Of a stretch of DNA of 5,118 nt, positions 1-5,118 are shown piece after piece (within the stretch, counting starts at the first letter, position 1; each line of letters begins with the position of its first letter). The stretch comes from Acidimicrobiaceae bacterium (GTDB lineage Bacteria > Actinomycetota > Acidimicrobiia > Acidimicrobiales > Palsa-688). The position numbers and the translations under genes were made by a program. Below the pieces are notes generated by a model, which had not been told where the DNA came from, made no database searches, and was given only the letters and a program-made list of their open reading frames with translations. The stretch lies in the NCBI GenBank assembly GCA_030838025.1, contig JAUTXM010000290.1, positions 1-5,118 of the forward strand, written 5' to 3'.

Positions 1-2
1 CG

Positions 3-272
3 GGCCGCACCCCGGCCCGGTTGTCCCACCTGGGCACCCTCGACGCCGATGAGTTCCGGCAATTCCTGGCCATTGTCGACGCCGCCCTGGTGGCCCGCCC
101 GAGACCCGACGGGGCCCGTGTCGCCGCCACCCCGCTCGTGACAGTGACGCTGCGTCCTTTTCCCAACGCTGCCGAAGCGACCATTTCGACGCTGCACGGG
201 ACGTTGCGCTGCACCGACCAAGTTCTGGAAATCGCCCTCGCCGGCGCCGGCCTATCGGAGGCGGTGGGATGA
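3..272 (+). CDS. jetA: JetA-like Wadjet subunit (DUF2397/TIGR02677 family), C-terminal fragment
   Basis: This is the C-terminal 89 residues of a larger protein; the frame is open to the left edge, so the true start lies upstream. A TTG at position 21 could act as an internal start but is not needed. The segment RLSHLGTLDADEFRQFL (residues 6-22) resembles the conserved end of DUF2397 proteins, in which a short 'LxxLxxLDxxxFxxFLxLL' helix pair is followed by a beta-rich tail. That tail is seen here as VTVTLRPF (residues 46-53) and then TISTLHGTLRCTDQVLEI. By family knowledge, JetA is the kleisin-like subunit that bridges the heads of the JetC SMC dimer and recruits JetB. Its C-terminal domain would be expected to contact one ATPase head; that is inference here. 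The stop codon overlaps the start of the next gene by four bases. The identity rests on the short match plus the two recognisable downstream partners. Most of the protein, including its N-terminal domain, cannot be judged. Confidence 0.82.
   Translation, partial: GRTPARLSHLGTLDADEFRQFLAIVDAALVARPRPDGARVAATPLVTVTLRPFPNAAEATISTLHGTLRCTDQVLEIALAGAGLSEAVG
257..261 (+). promoter_or_regulatory. Ribosome binding site of the JetB-like gene
   Basis: GGAGG lies seven bases upstream of the ATG at 269, inside the end of the JetA-like reading frame. It supports the chosen start and shows that the gene can be initiated directly as well as by coupling to the upstream gene. Confidence 0.7.
269..272 (+). other. 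ATGA start/stop overlap, jetA-jetB
   Basis: The ATG of the JetB-like gene (269-271) overlaps the TGA stop of the JetA-like gene (270-272). This arrangement allows a terminating ribosome to restart on the next gene and points to fixed subunit ratios in one operon. Confidence 0.85.
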
Positions 273-1444
273 GCGGGTCGGACGAGGAATTTCGCCAGGC
301 GGTGCGGGCGTTGCTGGCCGAGCCGTTGGCAGCGAAGGGGAGCCCGGCCCTCAGTGGGGTACGCCGCCACCGCAAAGAGCTGGCCCGTTGGTTCACCGAC
401 GAACTCGGTTACCGCCTCGACGCCACCCGCCCAGGCGTGGCCCGCCTGGCCAAACTGCCCGGCGCGGGCCACCAGCCGCGGGGGTTGTCCACCCGGGCGG
501 GACGGCCCTTCGACGGGCGCCGCTACGCCCTCACCTGCCTGGTCTTGGCCTCGTCGGAGTCGGCTGGGGAGCACACGACGCTGGCCCGGCTGTTCAAGGA
601 GGTCTCGGACCGGGCGTCGGCCCTTGACGGGCTGGAATGGGACAGCGGACGCGGGGCCGACCGCCGAGTCTTCATTCAGGCCGTCCAGGCCGCGGTCGAC
701 CTCGGCGTCCTCGAAAAGGCCGACGGCGACGAGGAGCGCTTCGCTCGGGGGGAGGCCGGAGGCGATGCCCTCTACCGCGTCGACCGGGACCGGCTGGCCA
801 TGCTGCCCACGGCCCCCCAGCCGCCGTCGCTGGCGCCCTCACCTGACGAGGTGGCACGGGAGGCTTACCCTGACACCGAGGATGGCCGGGCGCGACGCCG
901 GCGTCACCGCATCACCCGGGCCTTGGTCGAACAACCGGTCGTTTATCACGACGACCTGGCCCCCGACGAGCTCGACTATCTCCGCTCACAGCGCGCCCGG
1001 CTGGAACGCGTGTTGTCGGACAAGGTCGGCCTGACGCTGGAGGTACGGGCCGAGGGTTGGGTCGCGGTGGACGAAGCGGGCACGTTGACCGACCTGCGCT
1101 GGCCCGACTATGGCGCCGCCGAGACGACCGCGCTGCGCCTGTGCGACGAGCTGCGGAGCCGGCAGCGCCGAGGCGAGCCGCCCAGATGGGCCAGCGCCGA
1201 GGTCACGACCTTCGTCCAGGACCTGGCGGTCGAGTACGCCGGCTACTGGAAGCAGGGCACCGACAGCACGGCGGGGGCACAGTCGCTGGTCGACGAGGCC
1301 GTTGGCATCCTGGTCGCGGCCCGGCTGGTGCGCCGGTGCCCCGACGGGATCGAGGCCCGTCCCGGCGCGGGCCGCTACGCCGCGTTGGCGCCCCTGCGCC
1401 CGCCGCCTGTTCCCCTCGAGCTCCCCATCCCGGAGGGTCCATGA
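269..1444 (+). CDS. jetB: JetB-like Wadjet subunit (DUF2398/TIGR02678 family)
   Basis: This is a complete protein of 391 residues, close to the usual size of TIGR02678 proteins. Family landmarks are visible in order. An N-terminal helical region contains VRRHRKELARWFTDELGYRL (residues 31-50). The conserved GRPFDGRRYALTCLVLA block follows (residues 78-94), then HTTLARLFKEV (102-112). DLGVLEKADGDEERF (144-158) and DALYRVDRDRL (166-176) are typical of the first winged-helix-like half. After a proline-rich linker (about 180-192) come ITRALVEQPVVYHDDL (215-230) and DYLRSQRARLERVL (236-249), then AEYAGYW-like VEYAGYWK (321-328) and LVRRCPDGI (353-361). In Wadjet complexes JetB is the KITE subunit, which dimerises, binds the JetA kleisin and helps hold DNA against the SMC motor. 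The protein is cytoplasmic, with no signal peptide or membrane segment. The start overlaps the JetA-like stop as ATGA, and the stop overlaps the JetC-like start in the same way. The tail (residues 375-391) is rich in proline. Family assignment is firm; the KITE role is carried over from better-studied Wadjet types. Confidence 0.9.
   Translation: MSGSDEEFRQAVRALLAEPLAAKGSPALSGVRRHRKELARWFTDELGYRLDATRPGVARLAKLPGAGHQPRGLSTRAGRPFDGRRYALTCLVLASSESAGEHTTLARLFKEVSDRASALDGLEWDSGRGADRRVFIQAVQAAVDLGVLEKADGDEERFARGEAGGDALYRVDRDRLAMLPTAPQPPSLAPSPDEVAREAYPDTEDGRARRRRHRITRALVEQPVVYHDDLAPDELDYLRSQRARLERVLSDKVGLTLEVRAEGWVAVDEAGTLTDLRWPDYGAAETTALRLCDELRSRQRRGEPPRWASAEVTTFVQDLAVEYAGYWKQGTDSTAGAQSLVDEAVGILVAARLVRRCPDGIEARPGAGRYAALAPLRPPPVPLELPIPEGP
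1432..1437 (+). promoter_or_regulatory. Ribosome binding site of the JetC-like gene
   Basis: GGAGGG ends three bases before the ATG at 1441, a short but usable spacing. It favours this start over the in-frame ATG at 1504 (residue 22), which has no comparable purine-rich stretch in front of it. Confidence 0.65.
1441..1444 (+). other. ATGA start/stop overlap, jetB-jetC
   Basis: The ATG of the JetC-like gene (1441-1443) overlaps the TGA stop of the JetB-like gene (1442-1444). The same junction architecture is used at the jetA-jetB boundary, so all three genes appear translationally coupled. Confidence 0.85.
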
Positions 1445-4400
1445 CCGCCATCATCGAGCACCTGCCCATCGGCGTCGGACTGCCCCGGCCCCTCCCGGGT
1501 CGGATGCGGCCGTTGCGGGCGGGCATCCGCAACATCTGGGAGTACGACAACCAGGAGTTCTGGTTCGCCGAGGGCCGGCTGATCCTCCGCGGGCAGAACA
1601 CCGCCGGCAAGTCCAAGGCCCTGGAACTGCTGCTGCCTTTTGTCCTGGACGGCGACATCCGCTCCGAAAGGCTCGACCCCTTCGGCTCGCAGGCCAAGAC
1701 CATGTACTGGAACCTGATCGATTTCGCCGACCGACCCTCGGCGATCGGCTACTGCTGGCTGGAGTTCGGCCAGATCGACGCCGAGGGAGCCGAGCGTTTC
1801 ACGACCTGCATCGTCGGCCTGCGCGCCTCCCGCTCGGCCGGGCGACGGGTCGACACCTGGTTCGCGGTCACCCCCGCCCGGGTTGGATCCGACCTCGACC
1901 TGGCGCCCGGCGATGTTCCCTTGACCGCGGAGCGCCTCCGCGCCGCGCTGGACGAGCGCGGCGTGGTGTCGACCTCGGCACGGGACCACCGGGCGGCCAT
2001 CGACCACGCCCTGTTCGGGTTGGGCCCGGATCGCTACGACGCCTTGATCCACCTGCTGTTGCAGCTCCGGCGCCCCAAGCTCTCCGAGAAGCTCGACATG
2101 TCCAGCCTCGGGCGGCACCTCTCCGACGCGCTGCCGCCGCTCGAGCGCCACCGCATGGAGTCGCTGGCCTCGGCCTTCGCCCGGCTGGACGACGACACCG
2201 CGGAGATCGAACGGCTGGAAGCGTCGGCCGCCCAACTCCACAGCTTCCTCACCCACTACCGGTCCCACGCTCAGATCCAGACCCGCCTGCGGGCCGACAC
2301 CGTGCGGTCCGCCAATACCCGCTTCGACAAGGTGACCGAGACCGAGCGGCGCCAGCGGGCCGAGCACCACGACGCCACCACCCGCCTGGCGGCCATCGAG
2401 CTCCGCCGCCAGGAACTGGCCCGCGCCATCGAACGCCTGACCGGTCAGCTGGGCGGTCTCGACCTGTCCAAGGTCCACGCGCTGAAAGAAGTTGGGAAAA
2501 GGGCGGCCGATGCGGAAGCACACGCCATGGCGCTGCTCAACCGAGCCGCCGAGGACCGCCAGCGGGCGTCGGAGGCCAGGGCGTCGGAAATGGCCGCTCG
2601 GGCGGAAGCGGACGAGGGCGAACAACGGCGTGTCGAACAGGCCGCCGCCGCCTTCCAGGCGGCTGAGGTGGCGCTGGTCGAAGCGGAGCACCGGATGCAC
2701 GCCGACCAGCTCCGCACCGATCCGAACCGGGCCGCCCGCGCCCTCGCTGGCGTCGCCGACCGCCGCCACCAACTGCTCCAGGCAGTGCGGGCTGCCTCCA
2801 AGACGGCCGAGGTCGCCCGAGGCCGTATCCGCAGATGCGAGGAGGCGCACCGCAGGGCCGAGTCGACATTGGTGGATGCCGAGGAACGCGAGAACGCCGG
2901 TAGGGCCGCACTCGACCGGGCGGCTACGGCCATGGCCGAGTCGGTGGAATGTTGGGCCGGCGACTGGCAGGTCGCCTTGCCTGAGGGGCACGCCGATGCG
3001 GCTGTCGAGATGGTGCTACGAGGCGCCCGGCCCGGTGCTGGCCCGCTCCTGGCCGAAGCCCGGTCGCAGCTGGCCAACCAGCGGGTGGCACTGGGGTCGC
3101 TGAGAGAGCGCAGCGCCCGGCGCCGGGACGAGGCTGACGACGAACGCCGCCGCGTCGTGGCCGAGACAGAGGACGCGCCCCCGCCCCGACCGGGGCGTCC
3201 CGCTTCCCGGCCCCCCGGGTTCCAGCCCCTGTGGGCCTGCGTTGACTTCGACCCGGCGCTCGATGACGCCGCCCGGGCTGCTTTGGAAGCGGCCCTGGAG
3301 GCCTCCGGCGTGCTCGATGCCCTGGTGTCACCGACGGGACAGGTCCTGGACTCCGAGACACTCGACACCTGGATAACGGTGTCGCCTGGTCTTGCCGACG
3401 AGGGCGAGTTCGAGCCCGTCGCCACTCCGGCGGGCTGGGGTGGCTTGGTGCCGGTGGCCTCCGCTGCCGTCGAGGAGGCTGCCGTCACCCGGGCCCTCGC
3501 CACCCTGGCCTTGGGTGGGGTGTCGGTCACGCTCGACGGCCGTTGGTCGAACGGATCGCTGCGGGGGCGGTGGTCCAAGCCGGCCGCCGAGTACGTCGGT
3601 GCCGGCACCCGGGCCACGGCCCGGGCCCGGCGGATCGTCGCCCTGACGGCCGAGATCGACGCCCTGGACCATCGGTTGTCCGAGTTGGCCGCTCGAGAAA
3701 CGGCGCTGGCCGGCGAGTTGCGGCGCTTGGACGAAGCGGAGGCGGCGTGGCCCTCGAGCGATGGCCTGCGAGATGCGGGCCGGGACTTGGACGCCGCGGT
3801 CAAGGCGACCGGCGAGGCCCGATCAGACATGGCCCGTTCCTCCGAGCACCTCGATCGGGCCCGTTCCGATGGCCAAAGCGCCATTGACGCGCTGGCCACG
3901 GCCGAAACTGTCGCTCGTTGTGACGCGGCGGGCCTCGATGACGCCTTCGACGCGGTCTCCCGCTACCGAAGCGCCCTGGGCGCCCTGGCAGCCGACGCCG
4001 GGCACGCGTTGACAACCGCCGCGGCAGCTCGAAGCGCCGCCGCCCGGGCCGATGACGACGAGGCTCGCGCCTCGGTGTCGGAGGCTCAAGCCACCGACGC
4101 TTCGGCCAGGGCCACGATCGCCCGGGGGGAGGCCGACGAGCTGCAGCGAACGTCGGGGGCCGACGCTGACGAGGTGCTGGCTCGTCACCGGGAGCTCTCC
4201 GCGTCGTTGGATGCGGCGGCAACCGAGCAGAAGCAACTGGGCCACGACCGCGACACGGCGCGCGACCGTCTGGCCAGCGCGGCCGCGTTGCTGGCGACCA
4301 CCGAGGAGGAACGCGGCCTGCGCGAGGCCGAACGGTCCGACGCCCTGAGCGCCCTGGCCCGCCTGGCTGCGACCGAGCTGGCGTCGCTGGCGGTCGGGCC

Positions 4401-5118
4401 CGTCGATCCGGACCGCGATCTGACCCAGGTGACGGCCGGGCTGGCCTTCGCCCGGGCTGCCCACGACCGGCTCCGTGACGTCTCGGTCGACCAGGCGGCC
4501 CAGGACTCGGTGAGCAATCTGTTCCACAACGGCATGTCCACGCTGCGTTCGCAGTTGGGCACCGACTTCGATCCCTACCTGGACACCAGCGATGGCCTGG
4601 AGGTGTGCTTCGCCACTCTCAACGGCGCCCCCGTCGGGGCCACCGAGCTGTCAACGGCGCTCGACGACCAGATCCGCCGCCGCCGTCAGACCCTTACCGC
4701 CGAGGAGCGAGAGCTGATCGAGCGCCATCTGCTCACCGAGGTCGGCACCCACCTGGGCGAGCGGGTCCACGCGGCATGGGCGCTGAAGAACCGGATGAAC
4801 GAGCAGCTCTCGGCCCATCCAACCCGCGGTGGGGTCACCCTCCGTCTGTCGTGGGAAGTCGATCCGGCAGCGGGGACGGGCGCCGAGGAGGCGGTGCGGC
4901 TGCTACGCCAGGATGTCCGGGTCCTCCACCAGCCCGAACGGGCTGCGCTGGCGGCCTTCCTGGCAGAACGGGTCCGGGCCGCCCGGGAGGACAGCGAAGG
5001 CGCGGATGTCGTCGAGCGCCTGGCCGGGGCGCTCGACTATCGCCGCTGGCACCGCTTCTCGATCCACCGGCGCTCCCACGGCCAGGACGAGCGATTGACC
5101 GCACGTACCCAGGGGTTC
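1441..5118 (+). CDS. jetC: JetC-like SMC-family ATPase of a Wadjet system (TIGR02680 family), 3' end outside window
   Basis: This frame stays open for 1226 codons and runs off the right edge; TIGR02680 proteins are usually near 1350-1400 residues, so roughly the last tenth is missing. The N-terminal head begins with AGIRNIWEYDNQEFWFAEGR (residues 27-46) and a Walker A, GQNTAGKS (51-58). It continues to the family-typical LLLQLRRPKLSEKLD (205-219) and LSDALPPLE. A long Glu/Arg/Ala-rich arm, predicted coiled coil, covers about 225-570. A proline-rich link leads into a central domain (about 578-721) with QPLWACVDFDP, LDALVSPTGQVLD and RGRWSKPAAEYVGA. The return arm covers about 722-1010. The C-terminal head shows QDSVSNLFHNGM (1021-1032), ERELIERHLL (1089-1098), AWALKNRMNEQLS (1112-1124) and YRRWHRFSIHRR (1200-1211). 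The frame ends just before the expected ABC signature. By family knowledge, JetC is the ATP-driven motor that extrudes DNA loops with JetA and JetB so that JetD can cut circular plasmids. The 1441 start is backed by an ATGA overlap and a Shine-Dalgarno sequence; ATG 1504 is the alternative. Confidence 0.92.
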   Translation, partial: MTAIIEHLPIGVGLPRPLPGRMRPLRAGIRNIWEYDNQEFWFAEGRLILRGQNTAGKSKALELLLPFVLDGDIRSERLDPFGSQAKTMYWNLIDFADRPSAIGYCWLEFGQIDAEGAERFTTCIVGLRASRSAGRRVDTWFAVTPARVGSDLDLAPGDVPLTAERLRAALDERGVVSTSARDHRAAIDHALFGLGPDRYDALIHLLLQLRRPKLSEKLDMSSLGRHLSDALPPLERHRMESLASAFARLDDDTAEIERLEASAAQLHSFLTHYRSHAQIQTRLRADTVRSANTRFDKVTETERRQRAEHHDATTRLAAIELRRQELARAIERLTGQLGGLDLSKVHALKEVGKRAADAEAHAMALLNRAAEDRQRASEARASEMAARAEADEGEQRRVEQAAAAFQAAEVALVEAEHRMHADQLRTDPNRAARALAGVADRRHQLLQAVRAASKTAEVARGRIRRCEEAHRRAESTLVDAEERENAGRAALDRAATAMAESVECWAGDWQVALPEGHADAAVEMVLRGARPGAGPLLAEARSQLANQRVALGSLRERSARRRDEADDERRRVVAETEDAPPPRPGRPASRPPGFQPLWACVDFDPALDDAARAALEAALEASGVLDALVSPTGQVLDSETLDTWITVSPGLADEGEFEPVATPAGWGGLVPVASAAVEEAAVTRALATLALGGVSVTLDGRWSNGSLRGRWSKPAAEYVGAGTRATARARRIVALTAEIDALDHRLSELAARETALAGELRRLDEAEAAWPSSDGLRDAGRDLDAAVKATGEARSDMARSSEHLDRARSDGQSAIDALATAETVARCDAAGLDDAFDAVSRYRSALGALAADAGHALTTAAAARSAAARADDDEARASVSEAQATDASARATIARGEADELQRTSGADADEVLARHRELSASLDAAATEQKQLGHDRDTARDRLASAAALLATTEEERGLREAERSDALSALARLAATELASLAVGPVDPDRDLTQVTAGLAFARAAHDRLRDVSVDQAAQDSVSNLFHNGMSTLRSQLGTDFDPYLDTSDGLEVCFATLNGAPVGATELSTALDDQIRRRRQTLTAEERELIERHLLTEVGTHLGERVHAAWALKNRMNEQLSAHPTRGGVTLRLSWEVDPAAGTGAEEAVRLLRQDVRVLHQPERAALAAFLAERVRAAREDSEGADVVERLAGALDYRRWHRFSIHRRSHGQDERLTARTQGF
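1591..1614 (+). other. Walker A (P-loop) codons of the JetC-like ATPase
   Basis: These codons give GQNTAGKS (residues 51-58), matching the GxxxxGK[ST] nucleotide-binding loop. Lys57 and Ser58 would contact the ATP phosphates and magnesium. Most SMC proteins carry a second Gly where this protein has Thr54 (GxNGxGKS). The preceding RLILR strand and following KALELLLPF helix fit an ABC/SMC head. Confidence 0.93.
3172..3603 (+). other. Central hinge-position domain of the JetC-like protein
   Basis: Residues about 578-721 interrupt the two coiled-coil arms. The segment opens with a Pro/Arg-rich linker (PPPRPGRPASRPPG, 580-593), followed by a globular stretch with strand-like runs and conserved family blocks (PLWACVDF at 596-603, RGRWSKPAAEYVGA at about 708-721). 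Its position matches the SMC hinge, the usual dimerisation point, but I see no clear canonical SMC hinge motifs. Assigning it a hinge role is therefore by position and family, not by direct sequence match. Confidence 0.6.

Noticed and set aside
1504..1506. Alternative ATG start for JetC at residue 22, nearer the conserved head.
   Set aside because: It lacks an upstream Shine-Dalgarno, whereas ATG 1441 has GGAGGG and an ATGA overlap with jetB. It stays possible because the first 21 residues show no conserved feature.
1110..2666. A 518-codon open frame on the plus strand.
   Set aside because: It overlaps jetB and jetC out of frame, is rich in Arg, Pro and Gly, and shows no domain. The JetB and JetC frames in the same DNA carry clear family landmarks.
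1375..2991. A 538-codon open frame on the minus strand.
   Set aside because: It lies antisense across the end of jetB and the first half of jetC. Its translation is rich in Gly, Arg, Pro and Val with no recognisable domain. Long antisense frames are expected opposite GC-rich genes with G/C third positions.
2445..3899. A 484-codon open frame on the minus strand.
   Set aside because: Its translation is mostly Ser, Ala and Arg, the typical reverse-complement shadow of an Ala/Glu/Arg-rich coiled-coil gene. The + strand frame here shows family motifs instead.
2461..4380. Possible Rad50, SbcC or general SMC chromosome-segregation protein.
   Set aside because: The coiled-coil pattern is shared, but the neighbouring DUF2397 and DUF2398 genes and blocks such as LLLQLRRPKLSEKLD and RGRWSKPAAEYVGA point to TIGR02680; no CXXC zinc hook of Rad50/SbcC is seen in the central domain.
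3823..4527. A 234-codon minus-strand frame over the JetC return arm.
   Set aside because: It is Gly/Arg/Gln-rich without motifs, has no sensible ribosome binding context, and lies wholly inside jetC.

Overview
The window is a gene-dense stretch of very GC-rich DNA with G/C-biased third codon positions. That composition, together with the protein families present, suggests a high-GC actinobacterium. I cannot name a genus from the sequence. All three genes lie on the + strand and read through almost every base. I see no intergenic region, promoter, terminator, tRNA, rRNA, CRISPR array or insertion sequence.

Layout: (1) positions 3-272 hold the last 89 codons of a DUF2397/TIGR02677-type protein (JetA-like), whose start lies upstream of the window. 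(2) Positions 269-1444 hold a complete 391-codon DUF2398/TIGR02678-type protein (JetB-like). (3) Positions 1441-5118 hold the first 1226 codons of a very large TIGR02680-type SMC-like ATPase (JetC-like), which runs off the right edge. Both junctions are four-base ATGA overlaps, each preceded by a purine-rich Shine-Dalgarno sequence. The three genes are therefore almost certainly one translationally coupled operon.

This set of families, in this order, is the core of a Wadjet (JetABCD / MksBEFG-like) anti-plasmid defence system, in the variant built from DUF2397, DUF2398, TIGR02680 and DUF2399/TIGR02679 proteins. In studied Wadjet systems JetA is the kleisin, JetB the KITE subunit and JetC the SMC motor. 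Together they extrude DNA loops and sense small closed-circular DNA, which the TOPRIM-type nuclease JetD then cleaves. Here the JetD-like nuclease gene is not in the window. It is expected directly downstream of the JetC gene.

The main points of interest are the intact Walker A motif of JetC with an unusual Thr (GQNTAGKS), the proline-rich central segment that separates the two coiled-coil arms, and the cut of the window just before the expected ABC signature and Walker B motifs. The largest gene is easy to miss because it has no stop codon inside the window, while long shadow reading frames overlap it on both strands.
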